Below are positions 28,566 to 37,422 of a stretch of 60,233 nucleotides of DNA, in pieces. Below the pieces are notes generated by a model. It searched no databases, had not been told where the DNA came from, and was given only the letters and a program-made list of their open reading frames with translations. This stretch comes from Paenibacillus ihumii (GTDB lineage: Bacteria; Bacillota; Bacilli; Paenibacillales; Paenibacillaceae), in NCBI RefSeq assembly GCF_001403875.1, contig NZ_LN884296.1:133280-193512 (forward strand), given 5' to 3'. Both the position numbers and the translations under genes were made by a program. Within the stretch, counting starts at the first letter, position 1. Each line of letters opens with the position of its first letter.

Positions 28566-29834
28566 ATGAGCGAAATGATCAATAACCGCGAGCATGCGGT
28601 ACCGGAGCAAGGACGTCGGCAGCAGCTGCTGAAGGAAATCATCAAGGAGCTGCATGAAGGCAAGAGCGTGGAGGAGGTCAAGGCCCGGTTCGAGGAAGCA
28701 GTAGGGGACGTGACGGTGGCCGAAATATCCGCGATGGAGCACGCCCTGATGGAGGAGGAAGGCATTCCGGTCTCTGAGGTGCAGCGTCTGTGTTCTGTGC
28801 ACACAGCTATTTTTAAAGGTTCTATTGAGGAAATTCACCGCTCGTCCAAGCCGGAGGAACAGCCGGGGCACCCCGTCCATACTTTTAAGCTGGAGAACCG
28901 CGAGATTGAGCGGCATGTCAATTTCAAGCTGGAGCTGCATAAGGACAAATTCCGCCGGGAGGACAATTCGGAAATAGTCTATAAGCTGGTCGAGGATTTG
29001 AATCTGCTTCTGGATCTTGATAAGCATTATAGCCGTAAGGAAAATTTGCTCTTTCCTTACTTGGAGAAATACGGGATCTATGGCCCTACCAAGGTCATGT
29101 GGGGCGTGGATGATGCCATTCGTGCGATGATCAAGGAAGTGAAGGAGAAGCTGATGAGCTACAACGGCGACTGTGCAGCGGATAAGGATATGCTCATTAT
29201 TGACCTGGAGCGTGTGATCACTGAGGTCAACGAGATGATTTTCAAGGAAGAGAATATTTTGCTGCCAATGGCTTTGGAGAAGCTCACGGAGGATGAATGG
29301 GTTAAGATTGCCGCGGAGAGCGATGAGATCGGCTATTGTCTGACGGCTCCGGAGGAGAAGTGGATTCCGGAGCGTGTGCCGCTTCCGTTCGACGAGGCTA
29401 AAGAGGGGACAGAGGATGGCCATCTGCCGGAGGGGCTGATCCGCTTTGAGACGGGGATACTGATGGCTGCGCAGCTCGAAGCGATCATGAATCATCTGCC
29501 TGTCGATCTGACGTTTATCGACGAGCACGATGTCGTCCGATACTTCTCCCATGGGAAGGAGCGAATATTCGCCCGGACAAAGGCCGTTATCGGACGTACG
29601 GTACAGAACTGCCATCCTCCGCAAAGCGTGCATGTCGTCAATGAGCTGCTGGAGGACTTCAAGGCCGGGCGCAAGGATTCCGAGGACTTCTGGATTCCGT
29701 TTAAGGATAAATTCGTCTATATCCGTTATTTCGCGGTTCGCAGCCCCGAAGGGCGGTATATGGGAACCTTGGAATTTACACAAAATATCGCCCCCATCCA
29801 GGCCCTTGAGGGACAGAAGCGGATCCTGTCTTAA
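28566..29834 (+). CDS. DUF438 protein with hemerythrin-like and PAS-like domains
   Basis: The protein of about 422 residues has an N-terminal DUF438 region (KEIIKELHEGKSVEEVKARF), a central hemerythrin-like helical bundle (about 105-260) with candidate iron ligands in NFKLELHKDKF, DLDKHYSRKENLLFPYLE and EVNEMIFKEENILLPMALE, and a C-terminal PAS-like domain (about 300-410). The bundle suggests a di-iron centre that binds O2 or NO. ATG 28566 is chosen for its spacing to GAGGAGG; a GTG three bases earlier is possible. With DUF1858 it forms a likely Fnr-controlled pair. The chemistry is not established. Confidence 0.85.
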   Translation: MSEMINNREHAVPEQGRRQQLLKEIIKELHEGKSVEEVKARFEEAVGDVTVAEISAMEHALMEEEGIPVSEVQRLCSVHTAIFKGSIEEIHRSSKPEEQPGHPVHTFKLENREIERHVNFKLELHKDKFRREDNSEIVYKLVEDLNLLLDLDKHYSRKENLLFPYLEKYGIYGPTKVMWGVDDAIRAMIKEVKEKLMSYNGDCAADKDMLIIDLERVITEVNEMIFKEENILLPMALEKLTEDEWVKIAAESDEIGYCLTAPEEKWIPERVPLPFDEAKEGTEDGHLPEGLIRFETGILMAAQLEAIMNHLPVDLTFIDEHDVVRYFSHGKERIFARTKAVIGRTVQNCHPPQSVHVVNELLEDFKAGRKDSEDFWIPFKDKFVYIRYFAVRSPEGRYMGTLEFTQNIAPIQALEGQKRILS

Positions 29835-29869
29835 GAAGATATATTAAGGATGTGCAGCTATATTATGGA

Positions 29870-29895
29870 AACCCCGCCAGCGGCGGGGTTTTTTG
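29870..29895 (+). terminator. Terminator after the DUF438 gene
   Basis: AACCCCGCC and GGCGGGGTT form a perfect stem with a three-base loop and a T run, about 35 bases after the stop codon. Confidence 0.95.
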
Positions 29896-30030
29896 CTGGG
29901 AAATTGAAGGGGCGGCTCCTGTTCTGAATCAGGCGGCAGCAGGTGCTTTTCTGATGTAAACCCCCCTTGTGAATTTCGTCATTTGCGCTGAAAGCCTTGT
30001 ATTTACTGGATTTTCTGCAGCTCGCTTCTC

Positions 30031-30059
30031 TTGACCGAACGGTGTGGTTCGCTTATAGT
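30031..30059 (+). promoter_or_regulatory. SigA-type promoter of glucokinase
   Basis: TTGACC (30031-30036), a 17-base spacer and TATAGT (30054-30059) precede the glucokinase start by 50 bases. Confidence 0.7.
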
Positions 30060-30108
30060 TGGTACGTAGGATAAACTATTTTATTTGAAGAAAAAGGTGG
30101 CTTGTACA

Positions 30109-31059
30109 ATGTCTGAAAAAATCTACATTGGTGTTGACCTTGGCGGGACTGCGATCAAAGTCGGCATCTGTAATGATGAGGGGCAGCTTCTTCATACCTA
30201 TGAAGGGCCAACCGAAGCTGATAAAGGTTCTGATACCGTTGTGAACAATATCGAGAAGTATGTCCGCCATATTGTGGAGCAATCCCCTTTCGATTGGGAA
30301 CAGGTAGCAGGCGTCGGGGCTGGAGTTGCCGGATTTACGGACGTACGCGAAGGGATCATCATCTTTGCACCGAATGTAGGTTTGAAGGATCTTCCGATTC
30401 GAGAGATTCTGGAGGCACGTCTGGGCAAGCCCGTCAAAATAGACAATGATGCCAACGTTGCAGCACTGGGCGAAGCATGGAGCGGCGCGGGCAAGGGCAT
30501 CGATCATTGCGCCTGCGTTACGCTGGGCACCGGCGTTGGTGCCGGCATTATTATTCACGGCAAAATTTACCAAGGGTTCGCCGGCTTTGCAGGCGAGCTT
30601 GGCCATATGTCCGTGGTTCCCGATCTGGAAGCGATTCAGTGCGGCTGCGGCGAGACGGGATGCCTCGAGACGGTATCCTCCGCGACCGGCATTATTCGGA
30701 TGGCGAATGACGCTGTGGCCAGAGGCGAACGCACGACGCTGTCGCAAGTGGAGAAAATCATGGCGAAGGATGTTTTTGATGCAGCTAAAGAGGGGGATGA
30801 GGTGGCGATTCGGATCGTCAACCGTGCCGCGTTCTATCTAGGCAAGGCGCTGGCCGCCGCAGCTGTAGTTCTTAATCCGGAAGCATTTATTATTGGCGGC
30901 GGCGTATCCAAGGCAGGGGACATTCTCTTTAATGAAGTACGCAGTGTGTTCCAGAAGCTGACTCCTGAAGTCGTGGCAAGAGGGGTAAGCATCGTTCCTG
31001 CTACGCTGGGCAACAACGCTGGAATGGTTGGCGCAGCCGGCCTGTTTACCCGCTCTTAA
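30109..31059 (+). CDS. glk: Glucokinase, ROK family
   Basis: This cytoplasmic enzyme phosphorylates glucose with ATP. The 316-residue protein has the ATP motif YIGVDLGGTAIKVG at the N-terminus, the catalytic Asp in IDNDANVAALGE, VTLGTGVGAGIIIHG, and the ROK zinc motif with CGCGETGCLETVSSATGI. The ATG at 30109 follows AAAAAGGTGG; an in-frame TTG at 30085 lies before that site. It has its own promoter and stands between the DUF438 gene and rapZ. It feeds the glycolytic genes found at 48.4-55.7 kb. Confidence 0.95.
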   Translation: MSEKIYIGVDLGGTAIKVGICNDEGQLLHTYEGPTEADKGSDTVVNNIEKYVRHIVEQSPFDWEQVAGVGAGVAGFTDVREGIIIFAPNVGLKDLPIREILEARLGKPVKIDNDANVAALGEAWSGAGKGIDHCACVTLGTGVGAGIIIHGKIYQGFAGFAGELGHMSVVPDLEAIQCGCGETGCLETVSSATGIIRMANDAVARGERTTLSQVEKIMAKDVFDAAKEGDEVAIRIVNRAAFYLGKALAAAAVVLNPEAFIIGGGVSKAGDILFNEVRSVFQKLTPEVVARGVSIVPATLGNNAGMVGAAGLFTRS

Positions 31060-31182
31060 GATTCGAACGCTAGCAAGCTCAAATTCGGGGGTCTGTCATT
31101 CAATTCTGTCGATATATGCTGTCGATATTTAGTTATATAATAGATAGAAGAGTAGAACAGGAGAACACGAGGAGGGAAATGC

Positions 31183-32076
31183 ATGTCAGAGAAGGAGAAA
31201 GCTTCAGTTGCCAATTTGATTATCATTACAGGCATGTCGGGTGCAGGGAAATCGCTCGCCGTCAGGAGCCTGGAAGATCTAGGGTTCTTCTGCGTGGACA
31301 ATTTGCCTCCGGTACTCATCCCCAAATTCGCTGAGCTGATCGAGCAGTCGAATGGCAAAATCGCCAAGGTAGCGCTTGTTATCGACCTGCGGGGCCGGGA
31401 GTTCTTTACGGCGTTATCCGAGTCGCTCGGTTATGTAAAAGATCATTTTACGATTAATTGTGAAATTCTATTCCTGGATGCCACTGATTCCGTATTGGTG
31501 CAGCGATACAAGGAGAGCCGCCGCCGCCATCCGCTTGCGCCGGACGGTATGCCTCTCGACGGGATCCGGCTGGAGCGGAAAATGCTGGAGGAGCTGAAGC
31601 TGTCCGCCACCCAGGTCATCGACACGAGCAATATCAAGCCTGCCCAGCTCAAGGAGAAGATCATTTCCCGCTTTTCCCATTTGGAGAGCAATCATTTATC
31701 CGTTAACATTACATCCTTCGGATTTAAATATGGAATACCGATCGACGCCGATCTGGTGTTCGATGTCCGGTTCCTGCCGAACCCTCATTATATTGAGCAG
31801 CTTCGTCCACACACCGGACAAGACAGCGATGTATATGATTATGTTATGAAGTGGCCGGAGACGCAGTCCTTCCTGACCAAGCTGCTGGATATGCTGCACT
31901 TCCTGCTGCCCCAATATCATAAAGAGGGGAAAAGTCAGGTCATTATCGCCATTGGCTGTACTGGAGGGAAACACCGTTCGGTCGCCATTGCCGAATATTT
32001 GGGCCGGATGCTCGGAACTAGTGAAACGGAGACGGTTCGCGTAAGCCACAGGGACGAGGGCCGAGACCGACATTAA
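31183..32076 (+). CDS. rapZ: Nucleotide-binding protein RapZ/YvcJ
   Basis: The 297-residue P-loop protein has Walker A GMSGAGKS at residues 17-24, a Walker B-like [11 protein letters not shown] and the C-terminal RapZ domain with [16 protein letters not shown]. In E. coli RapZ guides RNase E to a small RNA that controls amino-sugar synthesis. In Bacillus the orthologue YvcJ is linked to competence and nucleotide binding. The ATG at 31183 follows GAGGAGGG. It heads the rapZ-yvcK-whiA row conserved across Bacillota, with a 17-base gap to yvcK. Confidence 0.96.
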   Translation: MSEKEKASVANLIIITGMSGAGKSLAVRSLEDLGFFCVDNLPPVLIPKFAELIEQSNGKIAKVALVIDLRGREFFTALSESLGYVKDHFTINCEILFLDATDSVLVQRYKESRRRHPLAPDGMPLDGIRLERKMLEELKLSATQVIDTSNIKPAQLKEKIISRFSHLESNHLSVNITSFGFKYGIPIDADLVFDVRFLPNPHYIEQLRPHTGQDSDVYDYVMKWPETQSFLTKLLDMLHFLLPQYHKEGKSQVIIAIGCTGGKHRSVAIAEYLGRMLGTSETETVRVSHRDEGRDRH

Positions 32077-32093
32077 GAGGGTGAATCAAGACG

Positions 32094-33080
32094 ATGAGTC
32101 GAGCTAACGAGACAAAAGTGCCGCGAATTGTAGTGATGGGCGGTGGAACCGGCCTGTCGGTCATGCTTCGCGGCTTGAAGGAAAAACCGCTCGATATCAC
32201 GGCCATTGTTACCGTCGCCGACGATGGGGGGAGCTCTGGAATTCTGCGGAGCGAGCTGCATATGCCTCCTCCCGGCGACATTCGTAACGTATTGACCGCG
32301 CTGGCGGACGTAGAACCTTTGCTATCGAATATGCTGAGTTACCGTTTTTCCAACGGCTCGGGACTAGCGGGGCATAGTTTGGGCAATTTAATATTAGCGG
32401 CTATTACAGACATATCCGGCGATTTCGTAACGGCTGTCCGGGAGCTGAGCCGCGTATTCGCGGTACGCGGACGCGTGCTCCCCGCCGCCGACCAGGCGGT
32501 GGTGCTGCATGCAGAGATGGAGGACGGCAGCATTGTCACGGGGGAATCTAAGATTCCCGAGGCTCGGGGCAAGATCAAGCGGATCTTCTTGGAGCCGGAG
32601 GAGGTGGAGCCGCTGCCGGAGGCTTGTGAAGCGATTCGCGAAGCGGACGCCATTCTGATTGGCCCAGGCAGTCTGTATACGAGCATCATCCCGAATTTGC
32701 TCGTGCCGAAGCTGACGGAATCGGTTCTGGCCAACAAGGATGCAATCAAGATATTCGTATGCAACGTCATGACTCAGCCTGGCGAAACCGATAACTATAC
32801 GGTAAGCGATCACTTGCAGGCGATTTACGATCATGTAGGTCATCATTTATTCGATTATGTCATCGTTAATGACGGCGAAATCCCGGCCCAGGTTCAGGAT
32901 TTCTATGCCGAGCAAGGCGCCAAGCCCGTCGAGGTCGATTGGGACGCTGTTACCGGCCAAGGCTATAAAGTTATAGCCGATACGCTTGTGTTGTTCCGTC
33001 GTTATTTGCGCCATGATGCCGACAAACTGAGTCAGCATATTTACCAATTGGTGCAGAACTGGAATTTACGAAAGAGGTGA
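32094..33080 (+). CDS. yvcK: YvcK/gluconeogenesis factor, CofD-like
   Basis: The 328-residue protein of the CofD/YvcK family has the glycine-rich start [33 protein letters not shown], the [14 protein letters not shown] block and [16 protein letters not shown]. YvcK binds UDP-sugars and is needed in Bacillus for growth on gluconeogenic carbon sources and for normal cell shape. It lies between rapZ and whiA with the usual tight spacing; its stop codon overlaps the ribosome site of whiA. Confidence 0.96.
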   Translation: MSRANETKVPRIVVMGGGTGLSVMLRGLKEKPLDITAIVTVADDGGSSGILRSELHMPPPGDIRNVLTALADVEPLLSNMLSYRFSNGSGLAGHSLGNLILAAITDISGDFVTAVRELSRVFAVRGRVLPAADQAVVLHAEMEDGSIVTGESKIPEARGKIKRIFLEPEEVEPLPEACEAIREADAILIGPGSLYTSIIPNLLVPKLTESVLANKDAIKIFVCNVMTQPGETDNYTVSDHLQAIYDHVGHHLFDYVIVNDGEIPAQVQDFYAEQGAKPVEVDWDAVTGQGYKVIADTLVLFRRYLRHDADKLSQHIYQLVQNWNLRKR

Positions 33081-33085
33081 GACCC

Positions 33086-34024
33086 TTGTCGTTTGCGGCG
33101 CAAACCAAAAAGGAACTAACGATGGTCGAGGCTGAGCCCTGCTGCGAGCAGGCCGAGCTGTCCGCGTTAATCCGGATGAACGGCTCGGTGCAGGTTTCGA
33201 ACAAAAAGGTTGTTCTGGACATATCTACCGAAAACGCCGCGATAGCAAGGCGAATTTATTCTTTACTGAAGAAGCACTTTCAGGTTCATACGGAGCTGCT
33301 TGTACGGAAGAAAATGCGGTTAAAGAAAAATAACGTCTATATCGTACGAATTCCGGCCAGGGTTCAGGAGATACTGAAGACGTTGAACATCGTGTCTGAG
33401 GGTTTTATTTTTACCCAGGGGATTAATCCGGAGTTGACCCGGAAAAACTGTTGTAAACGGGCCTATCTGCGCGGGGCATTTATGGCGGGAGGCTCCGTCA
33501 ACAATCCGGAGGGCTCCTCGTACCATCTGGAGATCGCCTCCATGTATGAGGAGCACTGCAAGGCCCTGGTTGAGCTCGCCAATGAATTCCACCTGAATGC
33601 GCGATGCATCGAGCGCAAGAAGGGCTTCATTTTCTACATCAAGGAAGGCGAGAAAATTATCGAGCTGCTGAACATTATCGGCGCCCATCAGGCGTTGTTC
33701 AAATTCGAGGACGTACGCATTATGCGCGATATGCGCAATTCGGTCAATCGGATCGTGAACTGCGAAACGGCAAATTTGAATAAGACCATTGGTGCAGCCG
33801 TCAGGCAAATCGAGAATATCAGGCTTTTAGAGAAAGAAGTGGGACTTGAGAACCTTCCGGAGAAGCTGCGCGAAGTCGCTGAAGTGCGTCTCGCCCATCC
33901 CGATATGAACCTGAAGGAGGTCGGGGAGCTGCTCAAAGGCAAGGTGAGCAAGTCAGGCGTTAACCACAGACTGCGAAAAATCGATGAGCTGGCGGAAAAA
34001 ATTCGCGGAGGCGCAGGGGTATAA
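33086..34024 (+). CDS. whiA: Sporulation/cell-division regulator WhiA
   Basis: The 312-residue protein joins a LAGLIDADG-type N-terminal fold ([20 protein letters not shown]) to a C-terminal helix-turn-helix ([20 protein letters not shown]). It regulates sporulation genes in actinobacteria and affects cell division and chromosome segregation in Bacillus. The start is placed at TTG 33086, giving [12 protein letters not shown] as in Bacillus WhiA, six bases after GAAAGAGGTGAG; an in-frame GTG at 33077 would overlap that site. Confidence 0.96.
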   Translation: MSFAAQTKKELTMVEAEPCCEQAELSALIRMNGSVQVSNKKVVLDISTENAAIARRIYSLLKKHFQVHTELLVRKKMRLKKNNVYIVRIPARVQEILKTLNIVSEGFIFTQGINPELTRKNCCKRAYLRGAFMAGGSVNNPEGSSYHLEIASMYEEHCKALVELANEFHLNARCIERKKGFIFYIKEGEKIIELLNIIGAHQALFKFEDVRIMRDMRNSVNRIVNCETANLNKTIGAAVRQIENIRLLEKEVGLENLPEKLREVAEVRLAHPDMNLKEVGELLKGKVSKSGVNHRLRKIDELAEKIRGGAGV

Positions 34025-34053
34025 CTAGTCTGTTATAGTCTGTATATGATATA

Positions 34054-34082
34054 ATGATATAAATTTACCAAGATTATATCAT
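34054..34082 (+). promoter_or_regulatory. Inverted repeat between whiA and HPr gene
   Basis: ATGATATAA and TTATATCAT are perfect 9-base arms around an 11-base AT-rich loop. A -10-like TATAAT (34050-34055) overlaps the left arm. The repeat could be an operator at the HPr promoter or a weak end of the whiA transcript (TTTTA follows). Confidence 0.4.
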
Positions 34083-34124
34083 TTTACAACATGCTATTGA
34101 ATTCGTAATAGGGGGTAAGGTTTC

Positions 34125-34394
34125 ATGATCAAACACCCGGTAACTGTTCGATTGAAAACGGGTCTACACGCTCGGCCGGCAGCGCTTTTCGTTCAGGAAG
34201 CGAATAAATACTCATCTGAAATATTTGTTGAGAAAGACGATAAAAAAGTAAATGCTAAAAGTATCATGGGTATTATGAGCCTTGCCATAAGCACCGGAAC
34301 GGAAATCTACATCAGTGCAGATGGCGCAGATGCGGAGCAGGCCGCAAACGCTTTAATTAATCTGGTAAGCAAAGAGGAACTGGAGAACCAGTAA
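34125..34394 (+). CDS. ptsH: HPr-family phosphocarrier protein (crh locus, with His15)
   Basis: The 89-residue protein has His15 in KTGLHARPAA, the site phosphorylated by enzyme I, and Ser46 in VNAKSIMGIMSLA, the site used by HprK. In B. subtilis the gene after whiA (yvcL) is crh, whose product has Gln instead of His15 and cannot carry phosphate for the PTS. This protein sits at the crh position but keeps both sites, so it could act in sugar transport and in CcpA-dependent repression. The ATG at 34125 follows AGGGGGTAAGG. Whether the genome has another HPr gene cannot be seen here. Confidence 0.93.
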   Translation: MIKHPVTVRLKTGLHARPAALFVQEANKYSSEIFVEKDDKKVNAKSIMGIMSLAISTGTEIYISADGADAEQAANALINLVSKEELENQ

Positions 34395-34415
34395 TGGGGG
34401 CTGCCAGTGTACAAG

Positions 34416-34458
34416 AAGGGACGATTTCGGGGTAATGGCCGCGAAGTTGTCCCTTTTT
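34416..34458 (+). terminator. Terminator after the HPr gene
   Basis: AAGGGACGATTTCGGGG pairs with CCGCGAAGTTGTCCCTT, allowing G-T pairs, and is followed by a T run. Confidence 0.85.
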
Positions 34459-34575
34459 AAATGGAGATGGATTATTTCACAATAATTTTCCAAAGTTATG
34501 AATGCTCTGCTGCAACATTTGCCTGCAAGCTTCCGTTTAGTAGTTAAACTCATCCTATATTGGAGGTCATTACTA

Positions 34576-35328
34576 ATGAAAAAATGGTTCAAGCCAGTAG
34601 GCGCAGTCGTGATTGCAAGCGCATTATTAGCAGGAGGTTCATTCATTGGCGGGAGGTTGGATATGGTGCAGCCTGTATATGCTGACAGTGAGTCGCAGCG
34701 TAATGTAATTCATGTTTCGGGCAGCGGAGAAATCATGGTCAAGCCGGACGTCGCTTACATTTCCGTAGGCGTTGAGACGCAGGCGGACACGGCGAAGGAG
34801 GCGCAAAGTCAAAATGCAGCCAAAATGGCCAAGGTGAATGCGCTGCTGAAGGAGACGTGGAAGCTCGATGCGAAGGATATCAAGACGGGCCAGTTCTCGG
34901 TGCAGCCGAACTACAGTTATTCCGAGAAGGAAGGCCAGAAGGTCAAGGGCTATTCCGCTTATCATACCCTATCGATTACTTACCGCGATCTGGAGAAGGT
35001 AGGCCAGCTGCTGGACGAGATTACGAAGGCAGGGGCTAACCGCATTGATAATGTCCGCTTCTCTACCGAGAACCCGGATCAATATCAGGAGCAAGTGATC
35101 CAGAAGGCGATGGCTAATGCGGACATGAAAGCCGCCGCGATTGCCAAGGCCGCGAAACGCCAGGTCGGCATGGTGTTAAGTGTGACTCAGTCAAGCAACG
35201 ACTATGCTCCGTATATGAACATGAGCTTCGCCGTAGCGGAGAAAGCCTCCATGGATCAGGCTACCTCCATCGAGCCCGGAGAGATCAGCGTAAAGACGAC
35301 GCTTTCCGTGATGTATGAAATGAAATAA
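34576..35328 (+). CDS. Secreted SIMPL-domain (DUF541) protein
   Basis: The 250-residue protein has a signal peptide (KKWFKPVGAVVIASALLAGG) with likely cleavage near VYADS, then a SIMPL domain: NVIHVSGSGEIMVKPDVAYI, the SVGVETQADTAKEAQSQNA block, and the closing TTLSVMYEMK. The ATG at 34576 follows TTGGAGG and begins directly with the signal peptide; an upstream in-frame ATG at 34498 lacks a ribosome site. The family is widespread and exported but has no firmly established function in Bacillota. It is monocistronic, between two terminators. Confidence 0.85.
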   Translation: MKKWFKPVGAVVIASALLAGGSFIGGRLDMVQPVYADSESQRNVIHVSGSGEIMVKPDVAYISVGVETQADTAKEAQSQNAAKMAKVNALLKETWKLDAKDIKTGQFSVQPNYSYSEKEGQKVKGYSAYHTLSITYRDLEKVGQLLDEITKAGANRIDNVRFSTENPDQYQEQVIQKAMANADMKAAAIAKAAKRQVGMVLSVTQSSNDYAPYMNMSFAVAEKASMDQATSIEPGEISVKTTLSVMYEMK

Positions 35329-35367
35329 CCTGGAGGGACGGAGCAATCCGGACCGGGGCTGAATGCT

Positions 35368-35419
35368 AAGGCCGTGACGCTGGAATCTGTCAAGGGACAG
35401 AGGGCTCACGGTCCTTTTA
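35368..35419 (+). terminator. Terminator after the SIMPL gene
   Basis: AAGGCCGTGA pairs with TCACGGTCCTT through one bulge, enclosing a smaller CTGTC/GACAG stem, followed by TTTTATTT. Confidence 0.7.
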
Positions 35420-35485
35420 TTTGACGAATAACAGCATAACCTTCACAAAACCTTCTTTAGTTCTGCCAAATGGCCTAGAAAAGTG

Positions 35486-35514
35486 TTGTATCTGAGCGCA
35501 AAACAAGGTATAGT
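35486..35514 (+). promoter_or_regulatory. SigA-type promoter of the pot operon
   Basis: TTGTAT (35486-35491), a 17-base spacer and TATAGT (35509-35514) predict a transcript start near 35521, leaving an 88-base leader before potA. Confidence 0.65.
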
Positions 35515-35547
35515 GAATATGCAAAAAATGAATCGACTGACCTGTTA

Positions 35548-35578
35548 AAAGCCATACCAATGGATATGGCTTTTTTTT
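35548..35578 (+). terminator. Terminator-like hairpin in the potA leader (possible attenuator)
   Basis: AAAGCCATA and TATGGCTTT form a perfect 9-bp stem with an 8-base loop, followed by an unbroken T run to 35578. It lies between the predicted promoter and the potA ribosome site, so transcripts for the importer must read through it. No competing antiterminator stem was obvious by eye. Confidence 0.75.
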
Positions 35579-35608
35579 CTTAGTAGACCTGAAGGAGTTG
35601 GTGCATAC

Positions 35609-36577
35609 ATGATTGAACTGGCCGAAGTTGAGAAGAGCTTTGGGGGACAAGTCGTTGTGCATCCGCTTTCGCTCACCATACGAGAAGGGGAATTCCTAAC
35701 CCTGCTGGGCCCGAGCGGCTGCGGCAAGACGACGATTTTACGCATGATCGCCGGGTTCGAGCAACCGACAAGCGGCAAGATTATGCTGGACGGAAAGGAT
35801 TTGACCCATTTGCCTCCCAATCGCCGGGATTTGAACCTGGTATTCCAGCACTATGCGTTATTTCCGCATATGACTGTGGAGGATAATATCGCCTTTGGCT
35901 TGAAAATGAAGAAATTCCCGCTCAAGGAGCAGCGCCAGCGGGTAGAGGAAGCGGTCGCGATGACCCAGCTGACTCCGTTGGTGAAGCGGTATCCGCACCA
36001 GCTGTCCGGCGGACAGCAGCAGCGCGTAGCGATCGCCCGGGCGATTGCGAACAAGCCGAAGGTGCTTCTGCTGGACGAGCCGCTAGGCGCCCTTGATTTG
36101 CAGCTTAGAAAAAATCTGCAATCCGAGCTGAAGCAGCTGCAGCGCAGCTTAGGCATTACGTTTGTATATGTCACTCACGATCAGGAAGAAGCGATGATGC
36201 TGTCCGACCGGATCGTGATCATGAATAACGGACAAGTGGAACAAATCGGCACACCTCGCGAAATTTATGCAACCCCGTCTACCCTGTTCTCCGCCACCTT
36301 TGTAGGTGAGAATAACATTTTCTCCAGCGAAGGGCGGCTATTTGCTGTGCGCCCGGAGAAATTGCGGGCAAGCAGGCAGGTGGATGACTCCAAACGCAGC
36401 GGAGAGATCATGGACGTCTTGTATTTGGGGAGCATTCATAAGCTGATCGTTCAGCTTGATAATGAACCGATGACCGTGTCGATTGTCTTCGATCTCACTG
36501 ATGACCGTCCTTGGAGCATCGGCGATAAGGTTGGGGTGGATTGGAACGCCGAGGATGAGGTGAACATCGGGCCATGA
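35609..36577 (+). CDS. potA: Spermidine/putrescine ABC importer ATPase
   Basis: The 322-residue ATPase has Walker [10 protein letters not shown] near residues 32-40, signature [15 protein letters not shown], Walker [14 protein letters not shown], switch His in [10 protein letters not shown], and a C-terminal TOBE domain with [11 protein letters not shown]. Together with PotB, PotC and PotD it forms a polyamine importer. The ATG at 35609 follows GAAGGAG. It overlaps potB by four bases (ATGA). Confidence 0.94.
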   Translation: MIELAEVEKSFGGQVVVHPLSLTIREGEFLTLLGPSGCGKTTILRMIAGFEQPTSGKIMLDGKDLTHLPPNRRDLNLVFQHYALFPHMTVEDNIAFGLKMKKFPLKEQRQRVEEAVAMTQLTPLVKRYPHQLSGGQQQRVAIARAIANKPKVLLLDEPLGALDLQLRKNLQSELKQLQRSLGITFVYVTHDQEEAMMLSDRIVIMNNGQVEQIGTPREIYATPSTLFSATFVGENNIFSSEGRLFAVRPEKLRASRQVDDSKRSGEIMDVLYLGSIHKLIVQLDNEPMTVSIVFDLTDDRPWSIGDKVGVDWNAEDEVNIGP

Positions 36578-37422
36578 GAAAATTGAGCCTGTCCGTATTG
36601 CCGGTAATGTTGTGGCTGGGCGTATTCCTCGTCATTCCGATGCTGATCGTCGTCGGGATGTCATTCATGGGCCGTGACCAGGTAGGCGGCGTCGTAGCTG
36701 GCTTTAGCCTGGAAGCTTATGCCCGTTTTTTCGATCCATTGTATTTGGGGATTTACTGGGATACAATCGTGCTGTCGGTCCTGACGACGGTGATCTGTCT
36801 TGTGCTTAGCTATCCGCTGGCTTATTATATCGCCAATTCCGGCCCGAAGAGACAGACCTGGGGGCTGATCCTGGTTACGATTCCGTTCTGGATCAATTTC
36901 CTCATTCGTACCTATGCCTGGGTACTGCTGCTTCGGACGCAGGGCGTCGTCAACAATCTGCTGATCGATATCGGCCTCATTCATGAGCCGCTGCAGCTGC
37001 TGTATACGCGGGGGGCTGTTCTGCTCGGCATGGTCTATACGTTCATCCCCTTTATGGTGCTGCCGATTTATGTGGCGCTGGAGCAGATGGACAAGAAGCT
37101 GCTGGAGGCGGCCAGCGACCTAGGGGCATCGCCTTGGAAGGCGTTCTGGCATATCACAGTACCGCAGACCAGATCGGGCATCATGACGGGCTCGGTGCTG
37201 GTCTATGTCTCCACGACGGGAATGTTCGTGGTAACGGATATTTTGGGCGGTGCGAAATCGGCGATGATCAGCAATGTCATCCAGGCGCAATTCTCGGGAG
37301 CGCGGGACTGGCCGTTCGGCTCGGCTCTGTCGATTATTTTCGTAATTACATCCTTGATCATGATCGCCTTGTTTAACAAAGCGATGACTTCCAGACACTT
37401 AAAAGTGAAGGAGGGTCGCTGA
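36574..37422 (+). CDS. potB: Spermidine/putrescine importer permease PotB
   Basis: The 282-residue inner-membrane permease has six spans and the ATPase-contact loop LEAASDLGASPWKAFWHITVP, the EAA motif of importer permeases. It starts inside the potA stop codon and ends in a TGATG overlap with potC. PotB and PotC form the channel that receives polyamine from PotD. Confidence 0.94.
   Translation: MRKLSLSVLPVMLWLGVFLVIPMLIVVGMSFMGRDQVGGVVAGFSLEAYARFFDPLYLGIYWDTIVLSVLTTVICLVLSYPLAYYIANSGPKRQTWGLILVTIPFWINFLIRTYAWVLLLRTQGVVNNLLIDIGLIHEPLQLLYTRGAVLLGMVYTFIPFMVLPIYVALEQMDKKLLEAASDLGASPWKAFWHITVPQTRSGIMTGSVLVYVSTTGMFVVTDILGGAKSAMISNVIQAQFSGARDWPFGSALSIIFVITSLIMIALFNKAMTSRHLKVKEGR

Noticed and set aside
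28542..29783. 413-codon frame opposite the DUF438 gene
   Set aside because: It has no ribosome site or recognisable domain and mirrors a real conserved gene on the + strand.
37120..37398. Frames antisense to potB and potC
   Set aside because: They overlap membrane-protein genes with clear family motifs and have no start signals.
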